Shown piece by piece: positions 53,311-60,791 of a stretch of 64,000 nucleotides of DNA; within the stretch, counting starts at the first letter, position 1, and each line of letters starts with the position of its first letter. The translations under genes were made by a program, and so were the position numbers. The notes under the pieces were generated by a model. The model did no database searches and was not told the origin of the DNA. It saw only the letters and a program-made list of their open reading frames with translations. This DNA comes from Paenibacillus sp. 32O-W (GTDB lineage: Bacteria; Bacillota; Bacilli; Paenibacillales; NBRC-103111): assembly GCF_007679495.1 (NCBI RefSeq), contig NZ_VEGP01000004.1, forward strand, positions 82,400-146,399, given 5' to 3'.

Positions 53311-54781
53311 CGACCGGCTGCTCGGAAAGCAGCTTCTCCAGATGTCGGCAGCAAGTATCCAAATCGGTCACTTGAGACCAATATAATTTCAGTTCCTCGC
53401 GAATTTGCTTCAGCAGCGGTCCGGATAACCCAAGCTCGGAATGCATCTTAAAGCTGGGAATGATTTCCCGATACAGCTGAAATCGGGAAGGCTCAGCCGC
53501 TTCATACGGTTGTACCATGCGGGCTCCTTGTGCTGCAGGGCTTGGCGAACGTTTCCCCCGGCCGGCCACTGCATCCCGGATGTCGGTGCGGCCCGTGCGT
53601 TCAGCCGCCCTCTTCATCGCCGGGATGCTTAAAGTCCGATGGCGTATAACGGTTTGCGCTTCTTGGGAGGTCAGGTAATGCACCAGCGTCTTCGCTGCTT
53701 CCTTATTGGCCGATTTGGCAGAAACGGCCAGTCCGATCACCAGGTTGAGCGTCTTGGAAGTTTTCAGCCGCGGAAGAGGCGCAATGTCGAAGCGAAACGA
53801 TGCATTGCGGAATTCGTTCAGGACGAAATAGGTGGTCATCACCATGGATACTTTGCCCTGACGGAACAAATCGTCCGCCTCCAGATCACTCTGTGAGAGA
53901 AAGGAGGATAAGCCTTGGTGGCTGATGATATCCCTGCTCATCTGTATGGCCTCCCGCACATCCGGATGGCGGAAGGAAACAGGCCCGGTATCTTCCGGGC
54001 GAATCCATTGTCCGCTCTGAAGAAGGAAGATCGGCCAGCGGTTGTCCGATAACGCATGATAATAAAACCCTACCCGATTGCTGCGGTTGGTGATCTGGTG
54101 AGCCACATCCATAAGCTCATTCCAGGTCCAGCTGCTGTCGGGTTCAGGGAGATCAAATTCTTCGAAGTGATCTTTGTTATAGCAAAGAATGACCGGAGAG
54201 AAGACGAAAGGAACTGCACGCAGCCGTTTGCCGTCTTGAAAAGCGGGAAGAAGGAACGGATACGCATCTTCCGGCGGCTGCAACGGCTCCAGCAGCGCAA
54301 AGCTGCCATCTCTTTCATGGAATTCGGAGAAGGATTGATTGTTAAACATAGCCACATCAATCAATCCGGATTGAAGGTAATGCTTCATAAGCTGCAAATC
54401 GTCGAAATGGAAGGGGATTGGAATGAGCTCCACCTGGATCCCCGGATGCCGTTCATGAAAATAATCTATCAATGTACTCAATTCCGCCTGTTTATGCATC
54501 GATGGGTAATAGCCGAAACGGATAGTAGTATTCGAGGTATAATCCGGGTTAAGCACTTTATTACCGATGCGCGGTATTTTCTGCACATATCCTTCCGTCA
54601 CGAGAATATCCAATCCTTTCCGGACGGAATGCTTGCTGAGGTTATACTGCTCTGCCAGCTCAAGCTCCGAGGGCAGAAACTGACCGTTCTTAAATGCTCC
54701 GCTCCGGATGCTGTCCCGGATGCTTGCCATCATCTCTTCCAACTTGGAACGAAGCACCGATTGTTTGGTTTTACGACTCAT
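53300..54781 (-). CDS. GntR-type regulator fused to an ABC solute-binding domain
   Basis: A 493-residue protein without signal peptide. Residues about 12-78 are a GntR winged helix (SIRDSIRSGAFKNGQFLPSE, LELAEQYNLSKHSVRKGLDI, LVTEGYVQKIP). Residues about 85-475 are a family 1 extracellular solute-binding fold: TTIRFGYYPSMHKQAELSTL, RLRAVPFVFSPVILCYNKDH, DSSWTWNELMDVAHQITNRS and MVMTTYFVLNEFRNASFRFD. Normally such binding domains sit outside the cell; here it must sense a cytosolic ligand, similar in logic to AraR, where a LacI-like domain is joined to a GntR domain. It is divergent from an importer whose binding protein has the same fold type, so it likely controls that locus. Residues 395-425 are a low-complexity basic insert. 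Confidence 0.85.
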   Translation of the reverse strand: MSRKTKQSVLRSKLEEMMASIRDSIRSGAFKNGQFLPSELELAEQYNLSKHSVRKGLDILVTEGYVQKIPRIGNKVLNPDYTSNTTIRFGYYPSMHKQAELSTLIDYFHERHPGIQVELIPIPFHFDDLQLMKHYLQSGLIDVAMFNNQSFSEFHERDGSFALLEPLQPPEDAYPFLLPAFQDGKRLRAVPFVFSPVILCYNKDHFEEFDLPEPDSSWTWNELMDVAHQITNRSNRVGFYYHALSDNRWPIFLLQSGQWIRPEDTGPVSFRHPDVREAIQMSRDIISHQGLSSFLSQSDLEADDLFRQGKVSMVMTTYFVLNEFRNASFRFDIAPLPRLKTSKTLNLVIGLAVSAKSANKEAAKTLVHYLTSQEAQTVIRHRTLSIPAMKRAAERTGRTDIRDAVAGRGKRSPSPAAQGARMVQPYEAAEPSRFQLYREIIPSFKMHSELGLSGPLLKQIREELKLYWSQVTDLDTCCRHLEKLLSEQPVVNA

Positions 54782-54810
54782 TTAGCAACCTCCCGAACCA
54801 ACCTCAAACT

Positions 54811-54826
54811 GATACAAATCTGGTTG
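54811..54826. promoter_or_regulatory. Operator-like motif, copy 1 (regulator side)
   Basis: GATACAAATCTGGTTG matches in 14 of 16 positions the reverse complement of the motif at 55026-55041. It lies in the 5' leader of the GntR-type regulator gene. Confidence 0.55.
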
Positions 54827-54863
54827 TTTCTCAATATTATTCAAAATATCCTCTGCAATTTCT

Positions 54864-54892
54864 AGTATAGCCCCTTTCAAATCGCTTTTCAA
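54864..54892 (-). promoter_or_regulatory. Promoter of the GntR-type regulator gene
   Basis: On the minus strand TTGAAA and TATACT are separated by 17 bp. Confidence 0.55.
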
Positions 54893-54924
54893 TCCAATTA
54901 TAACGGGAGCGACTTCCGAATAGT

Positions 54925-54942
54925 TTCAACTGCAAGGTTGAA
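54925..54942. promoter_or_regulatory. TTCAAC inverted repeat in the divergent region
   Basis: TTCAAC-tgcaag-GTTGAA is a perfect inverted repeat. Further TTCAACC copies occur at 54981 and 55025, so it may be part of a multi-site operator. Confidence 0.4.
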
Positions 54943-54994
54943 TTTATCCCGACTTCCAGCTTATTGTGGATAACTAATTTTTCAACCTTCTATA

Positions 54995-55024
54995 TTGACA
55001 ACGCTTTAATTGACTCGTTATAAT
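54995..55024 (+). promoter_or_regulatory. Promoter of the propeller-locus importer operon
   Basis: Perfect TTGACA and perfect TATAAT are separated by 18 bp. Confidence 0.7.
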
Positions 55025-55025
55025 T

Positions 55026-55041
55026 CAACCAGATACGTATC
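55026..55041. promoter_or_regulatory. Operator-like motif, copy 2 (importer side)
   Basis: CAACCAGATACGTATC contains the perfect 10-bp palindrome GATACGTATC and lies directly after the -10, where a bound repressor would block initiation. It resembles AraR-type operators in having a TACGTA centre. Confidence 0.55.
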
Positions 55042-55117
55042 AGAATTATAGTGTTTGTTATTTTTCTTTTTGAGGCCAAATGTGATTGTTATTCATTTTT
55101 ACGGGGAGGGGTTTATT

Positions 55118-56695
55118 GTGAGATTCAAAAAGCATACTTTAATCTTTACGGCCGCAGTAACGCTGACAGTAGCCTGTTCGTCCGGCGGGACAAAGACAGA
55201 ACCCGGGGATTCCGCCAAGGAACCGGAAGAATCAGACAAGGACCGTCAAATAAAAATTACGGCCATGAAGTTCGGCTACGGGGAATTGCCGCCTAATGAC
55301 AGCCCGGGCGTGCAAATGATTAATGAAAGATTTAATGTCGATTATCAGGTTAATCAGGTGCCCGTCGGCAGCTACAGTGAGAAGCTGAGCGCAGTTCTGG
55401 CATCCGGAACCATCCCGGATATGGTTGCTTTCGAGGCGCCGGATATATCGAACCGTTATCCTAAATTTGCCCGGCAGAATGCTTTTCTCGCATTGGACGA
55501 CTATATTGACGATTATCCATCGCTGGCTCTCGTTCCTGATTTTATATGGGATCAATTCAGAGTGGACGGAAAAATCTACGCGATTCCCAAGTATTATCCG
55601 CGCTTCAGCTTTTTGCCGATGATTCGTAAGGACTGGCTGGATAATCTTGGGCTGGAGGTTCCGACCAACTATGAAGAATTGAAGCAGGTCGCCATCGCAT
55701 TCACGAAGGGGGATCCGGATGGCAACGGCAAGAACGATACATACGGCATAGCCCTTGGCCAGAACATTAACCCCAATTATAACCTGGGAGCCTATTGGGA
55801 TCCCAACGCCTGGTATCATAAAAACGATAAGGGCCAATTCATTCCGGGATGGATCTCCGAAGCGCGCAAAGAAATGATCGAGTGGTTTGCCGATTTGTAT
55901 GAAGAAAACGCCGTCACTCGCGACTTTGCCAGTCTGGATTGGAATGCAACCAATAAAGAGTTTTATTCCGGCAAAGCGGGCATCTTCATCGGCACTCCCC
56001 GCGGAATGATCAATGCGAACGCCGATAGCCTGGTACAGCTGGATCCCAATGCGGAATTCACATTTATGGCTCCGGCCGTCGCTCCGGACGGATCCCAGGG
56101 ACTCACCTCCAGCAGCGGCTTCGTAGGATTCATGACGATATCGGCGGAAGCCGGCAAGGACGAGGAGAAGGTTCGGCGCATATTGGAAATGACCGAGCTG
56201 GCCAGAACGGTGATTCCGGAAGACCGGATGAATCCGGATAACCCCGATTTCGATTTCTTGATGGGAGGGGAAGGCAAAGCCTATGACATGGTGGACGGGA
56301 AGCCCGTAGCGAAGGAAAACGCCTTGAAGGACGGATTGCGTCCTACCTCTTATTTGTTGGATGACGTTCCGTGGCCGGAGAAAGATTCGGATAAGGTTTA
56401 TAAGTACAGCAATCCAATTCTCGATGCCGTCGTCCAGGATATGCTTAAGGTGCATGGAGAGAGCAAATTTTACGGTTCTCCGCATTATGCCGCACCGTCA
56501 CCGACTTATCTGGAGAAGGGGAATGAATTGACCCAATTTCTGATCGATGAGCAATCGAAAATGATTGCCGGTCAACGTCCGGTCAGTGACTGGGATAAGA
56601 TGGTCGACGAGTTTATGAAAAAGGGCGGGGACAAGTGGATTGAGGAAGTGAACGCCGGGATTACCATCCAAGATCCTAAGGAAGCATGGGATTGA
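55118..56695 (+). CDS. Sugar-binding lipoprotein of the propeller-locus importer
   Basis: A 525-residue binding protein of the LplA/YtcQ type. The GTG at 55118 is chosen because GGGGAGGGG lies just upstream and it yields a proper signal peptide ending in the lipobox TLTVAC (Cys18). A charged tether (GGTKTEPGDSAKEPEESDKD) is followed by the family 1 binding domain with KYYPRFSFLPMIRKDWLDNL and DPDGNGKNDTYG, a calcium-binding-like Asp/Asn loop common in this group. It is first in an operon with two permeases and two propeller proteins. The long open frame on the other strand (55232-56485) is a shadow. Confidence 0.9.
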   Translation: MRFKKHTLIFTAAVTLTVACSSGGTKTEPGDSAKEPEESDKDRQIKITAMKFGYGELPPNDSPGVQMINERFNVDYQVNQVPVGSYSEKLSAVLASGTIPDMVAFEAPDISNRYPKFARQNAFLALDDYIDDYPSLALVPDFIWDQFRVDGKIYAIPKYYPRFSFLPMIRKDWLDNLGLEVPTNYEELKQVAIAFTKGDPDGNGKNDTYGIALGQNINPNYNLGAYWDPNAWYHKNDKGQFIPGWISEARKEMIEWFADLYEENAVTRDFASLDWNATNKEFYSGKAGIFIGTPRGMINANADSLVQLDPNAEFTFMAPAVAPDGSQGLTSSSGFVGFMTISAEAGKDEEKVRRILEMTELARTVIPEDRMNPDNPDFDFLMGGEGKAYDMVDGKPVAKENALKDGLRPTSYLLDDVPWPEKDSDKVYKYSNPILDAVVQDMLKVHGESKFYGSPHYAAPSPTYLEKGNELTQFLIDEQSKMIAGQRPVSDWDKMVDEFMKKGGDKWIEEVNAGITIQDPKEAWD

Positions 56696-56719
56696 CCTGC
56701 CTGTTGATGGAGGAATGGA

Positions 56720-57673
56720 ATGAGAACGAATGAGTATTCTCTTAATTCAGGGGTTTCTGCACCGCAGAAGCCCCGTATATGGCAACTAATATGGCGCAAG
56801 AGATATGGATACCTGCTTATTTTGCCCGGACTGCTTTATTTTCTTGTTTATCGTTACGTTCCCATGCTGGGCTCGGTCATAGCCTTCCAGGATTTTAGCC
56901 CGTTCCTCGGATTTACGGAGAGCCCCTGGGTCGGCTTCAAACACTTTGCCAAAATATTTGAGGATGCCGAAGTGGTCCGGGTTCTGTGGAATACGCTCGT
57001 GCTTTCGTTTTTGCAGATCGCTTTTGCCTTTCCGGCGCCGATTATCTTGGCACTTATGCTGAATGAAATTCGTAATGGGGCCTACAAAAGAATTGTGCAA
57101 TCGATTATTTATTTGCCGCATTTTTTATCTTGGGTCATTGTTGTCGGGATTTTTATTATTTTCCTGCGCGGCAGCGGTCTGATCAATACGTTTTTGACTC
57201 TCAAGCTTGGCATAGGCCCGATTGATTTTCTGACCGATCCGATTTATTTCCGGCCACTCATTATTATTCAGGTTATCTGGAAAGAAGCGGGCTGGGGAAC
57301 AATTATTTTTCTTGCCGCCTTATCGGGCATTAATCCGAATTTGTATGAAGCGGCCGTGATGGACGGGGCAAACCGCTGGCGGCAATTATGGCATATTACG
57401 CTGCCCGGAATCCGGAGCACGATCGTTATTCTGCTCATCCTGCGTCTCGGCAATGTGCTGGACAGCGGATTTGAACAAATCTTTCTGATGCTCAACTCCT
57501 TCAATATGGAGATTGGCAACGTACTGGACACTTACGTTTATTTTAAAGGAATTCATCAATCCGATTACAGCTTTGCAACCGCTGTAGGCTTGTTTAAAGG
57601 AGTTATTGGTCTGGTGTTGGTCGTGGCGGCCAACTGGCTGGCCAAACGGTTCGGCGAGGAAGGAATATACTGA
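56720..57673 (+). CDS. Sugar ABC transporter permease, LplB type (propeller locus)
   Basis: A 317-residue permease closely similar in plan to that at 25546. It has LLILPGLLYFLVYRYVPMLG at the start, six helices, and the EAA loop GINPNLYEAAVMDGANRWRQ. The ATG is 24 bases after the binding-protein stop, with GGAGG upstream. The ATPase subunit is not encoded here and must come from elsewhere. Confidence 0.92.
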   Translation: MRTNEYSLNSGVSAPQKPRIWQLIWRKRYGYLLILPGLLYFLVYRYVPMLGSVIAFQDFSPFLGFTESPWVGFKHFAKIFEDAEVVRVLWNTLVLSFLQIAFAFPAPIILALMLNEIRNGAYKRIVQSIIYLPHFLSWVIVVGIFIIFLRGSGLINTFLTLKLGIGPIDFLTDPIYFRPLIIIQVIWKEAGWGTIIFLAALSGINPNLYEAAVMDGANRWRQLWHITLPGIRSTIVILLILRLGNVLDSGFEQIFLMLNSFNMEIGNVLDTYVYFKGIHQSDYSFATAVGLFKGVIGLVLVVAANWLAKRFGEEGIY

Positions 57674-57741
57674 CCGACTCCCGGCCTTCTTGGTGCAACC
57701 TGCACAGCAGCGGTAAATTGTAAATAAAGGAGACGCTACTC

Positions 57742-58617
57742 ATGCTGCATCGTTCCTGGTCAGACCGATTAATAGACGGGATTAACATTGTGCTGCTGGG
57801 GATTATCGGTCTGGTGATGCTCCTGCCCTTCTTGTATATTTTTTCCGTCTCGTTCTCGAGTATGAAAGAGTATATTTCAAGCGACCTGCTGCTCTGGCCG
57901 AAGGAATGGGTGCTGGATGCCTATCAGTATATTTTTAGCTCCAGCTCGTTTATCCGTTCATTGGGAGTGACGGTCTTCGTCACGGTGACGGGTACCGCAT
58001 TTAATCTGCTGTTTACTTCCGCCATGGCTTACGGCCTGACCCGGAGATTGGTCGGACAATCGTTTATCCTGTTTCTGGTTTTGTTTACAATTTTGTTTTC
58101 TGCGGGAATGATCCCGTCCTATTTGATTGTCAAGGAGACCGGATTGCTGGACAGCTTGTGGGCATTGATTATCCCGGCGGCAATTGCGCCGTTCAACCTT
58201 ATTGTGATGCGTCAATTTTTTCTGAACATTCCTGAAGAATTGAACGAGGCGGCCTTCATAGATGGAGCTAACGAGCTGCAAACATTCGCCCGCCTGATTC
58301 TGCCATTATCCAAGCCGGCGCTGGCTACGTTTTGTCTGTTCTATGCCGTCGGGCATTGGAATAACTATTTTGCCGGAATTTTATATTTGAACGATCCCAC
58401 CAAATGGCCGATACAGGTCGTACTCCGCCAAATCGTAGTTTTGAACGATCCCGTAAATTCACTGGGGGCGGTAGAAATGCTGATGGAGAATCCTCCTCCG
58501 CCGGAAACGATTCAAATGGCGGCGATATTGGTGGCGACCGTACCTATTTTGATCGTATATCCGTTTTTACAGAAGCATTTCGCCAAAGGAGTTATGATTG
58601 GTTCGATCAAGGGGTGA
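57742..58617 (+). CDS. Sugar ABC transporter permease, YtcP/CarB type (propeller locus)
   Basis: A 291-residue permease with six helices, the EAA loop IPEELNEAAFIDGANELQTF, and the group-typical end YPFLQKHFAKGVMIGSIKG. AAAGGAG lies 9 bases before the ATG. It is the second channel subunit of the importer. Confidence 0.92.
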   Translation: MLHRSWSDRLIDGINIVLLGIIGLVMLLPFLYIFSVSFSSMKEYISSDLLLWPKEWVLDAYQYIFSSSSFIRSLGVTVFVTVTGTAFNLLFTSAMAYGLTRRLVGQSFILFLVLFTILFSAGMIPSYLIVKETGLLDSLWALIIPAAIAPFNLIVMRQFFLNIPEELNEAAFIDGANELQTFARLILPLSKPALATFCLFYAVGHWNNYFAGILYLNDPTKWPIQVVLRQIVVLNDPVNSLGAVEMLMENPPPPETIQMAAILVATVPILIVYPFLQKHFAKGVMIGSIKG

Positions 58618-58675
58618 AGGTGAATAGATCATCTCTTATTATCGAAAAGGAGCAATGGAGAGAAGGAGAGAGACC

Positions 58676-60685
58676 ATGACCATAAAATATGCGGCAACAG
58701 CTGTGGAAAGACAAATCAAAATAACGGAAGAGGCCGGCCGGATAGAAAATTTGGGGGCCCCGATCCACAATTCAACCTCTCATGCCGCCGTGTTTACGAA
58801 GTCTGAAGACGGCCGCGACATTATGTACCTGTCGCTGGATGGATCAGCAGGAGAAGATGCGCGTCTGGGGACGATTGATCTGAATGAGGAGCGGCTAGTA
58901 CATATTCTCCCGATGCCCGGTGCGATGGGAGGCTTCTCGATGACCAAAGCGGGAGATGAGAGCATTTATGTGGCAACCCATAATCAGGGGAATGTTTATC
59001 GCTATACCCCATGGAATCGCAAGCTGGAGGTGCTAGGGAGGCCCACGCCGGAAACGACATTCGGATATGCCTTGACCTCTGTCGGCGAGGATGCAGTGTT
59101 CGGCGGCACTTATCCCGGCGCGGTATTCTATCAATACCGCCCGGGGGAAGGCTTCAAGCTGTTCGGCTCCCAGCCTTTCGAGCCGGGTGAGCACTATGTT
59201 CGCAGTCTTGCTCATTGGCCGGAAGCGGGGGTAACGTATGTCGGGATCGGCTCTCATCCCCGGTTGAAACGATTTAATCACCGCACGGGTGAAGTTAAGG
59301 AGCTGCTTCCGGAGGCGTACTACAACGACGAGTTTGTCTATGATCTTAATATCGAAGGAGGCAAATTATTTGTTCGTCTAAATCCTTCCAACCGGCTGCT
59401 TGTTTATGATTTGAGCATGGACGATAGCGGGAAATGCACAGAAAAATTCGAGCGGGAAGTGCCGGGGGTCAACAGTTTGGGAGTATCCCCATTATACGCA
59501 GGGGCGGTGTACTATACGTATATCGGAAAGCTGTACCGCTATGAGCTGGACAGCGGCCGGTCGGTTTCGCTGGATGTCGATACAACCATCTTGCCGTTTA
59601 AACTAGATTTTGTGGAGCTGGCGGATCAGCAGCAGTTTCCGGGCAAAACATTGGTTGGGGTCGGATCGCGGCTGGGGCGGACGAGATTGTTCAAATACAA
59701 TCCGCAGAACGGGAATCTGAGAATCTCCGATTTGGAGATTGAAGGGGTTCCGACCAATGTTCAAAGTATAGCGACGGCTTCGGACGGCAGGCTGTATATC
59801 GGGGCGTTTCTGGTGGGGGGGACGTCGATCTTTGATCCGGAATCCGATACCTTCACGGAGTATAAAGGGGTGGGACAAACCGAAAATACGGCTGAGCTGG
59901 ACGGCCGCTTGTATTTTAGCGCGTATCCTCACGCTAAACTGTTCGAGTACGATCCGGCGAAGGAGTGGACTTTGTCCCGCCGCACAGATGAACCTAACCC
60001 GCGTCTGCTGTTTGATTTATCCGCGGAAGAGCAGGATCGCCCATATGGTTTGGCTGTCGGCAGGGGCAAGCTCTATATCGGAACCATATGCGGATATGGC
60101 AAGCGGGGCGGGGCCATTATCAGTTATGATCCTCGGACGGGAGAGCGCTGCGTATATCGGAATCCGCTGCCTGATCTCAGTATTGTCGCCCTGGTATACG
60201 CTAATGACAAGTTATATGCGGGAACGAATATTTGGTGCGGACTTGGTATAATGCCTTCTCGTAAGGAGGCGGAATTGCTCGTTTTTGATCCGGAGCGGGG
60301 AGAAGCGCGCGGAATTTCGCTGCCCGTCCCAGAGCTTAGAGCCATTACGGCTCTGATCGAAGGACAGGATGGGCAATTGTGGGGGATGGCCGAAGGCTGG
60401 CTGTTCGTCTTCGATCCAAGAACAGAAACATATACCCACATGGCCCATTTGTTTCCCGAAATAGATTATCGCGAGTCCATCTGGAGAGATGCGTCTCTGA
60501 AGTTCGGAAGAGACGGCAGGCTGTATGGCACGATTCAAGGACGATATTTTTTCGCGTATGATCCGGATCACAGGAAGCTCGATATTATTGCAGAGGACGG
60601 GGCGAGGTTTCTGGCGGACGATCGCCAAGGACGGCTGTATTTCTCGGATGGAAAAACAAGAATAAGACGATATTCTCCACAATAA
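58676..60685 (+). CDS. Cytosolic beta-propeller protein of unknown function
   Basis: A 669-residue protein without signal peptide. ATG 58676 has AAGGAG 8 bases upstream; ATG 58655 is less likely. Repeated strand patterns such as YVATHNQGNVYRYTPWNRKL, AVFGGTYPGAVFYQYRPGEG, YIGAFLVGGTSIFDPESDTF, YIGTICGYGKRGGAIISYDP and LYGTIQGRYFFAYDPDHRKL indicate a large beta-propeller, perhaps two propellers in tandem. The blades end in Y-x-P/YDP motifs like those in oligosaccharide lyases and PQQ-like propellers, but no catalytic set is recognised. It is a paralogue of the secreted protein at 60792. The importer context suggests it processes or senses the imported glycan. Confidence 0.75.
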   Translation: MTIKYAATAVERQIKITEEAGRIENLGAPIHNSTSHAAVFTKSEDGRDIMYLSLDGSAGEDARLGTIDLNEERLVHILPMPGAMGGFSMTKAGDESIYVATHNQGNVYRYTPWNRKLEVLGRPTPETTFGYALTSVGEDAVFGGTYPGAVFYQYRPGEGFKLFGSQPFEPGEHYVRSLAHWPEAGVTYVGIGSHPRLKRFNHRTGEVKELLPEAYYNDEFVYDLNIEGGKLFVRLNPSNRLLVYDLSMDDSGKCTEKFEREVPGVNSLGVSPLYAGAVYYTYIGKLYRYELDSGRSVSLDVDTTILPFKLDFVELADQQQFPGKTLVGVGSRLGRTRLFKYNPQNGNLRISDLEIEGVPTNVQSIATASDGRLYIGAFLVGGTSIFDPESDTFTEYKGVGQTENTAELDGRLYFSAYPHAKLFEYDPAKEWTLSRRTDEPNPRLLFDLSAEEQDRPYGLAVGRGKLYIGTICGYGKRGGAIISYDPRTGERCVYRNPLPDLSIVALVYANDKLYAGTNIWCGLGIMPSRKEAELLVFDPERGEARGISLPVPELRAITALIEGQDGQLWGMAEGWLFVFDPRTETYTHMAHLFPEIDYRESIWRDASLKFGRDGRLYGTIQGRYFFAYDPDHRKLDIIAEDGARFLADDRQGRLYFSDGKTRIRRYSPQ

Positions 60686-60791
60686 TAACTTAAGGCGCCA
60701 GATTAAACTTGCGGCGATCGTTTACACCTGTCCGGAATGTGAAGCTGGCTGGGTCTAAATAAATTTAAAATGAAGAAACGGAGGAGAAGCA

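Noticed and set aside
54056..54865. 269-codon plus-strand open frame
   Set aside because: It is antisense to the GntR-SBP gene and runs through its promoter.
55232..56485. 417-codon minus-strand open frame
   Set aside because: It is antisense to the sugar-binding lipoprotein gene, which has a lipobox and family motifs.
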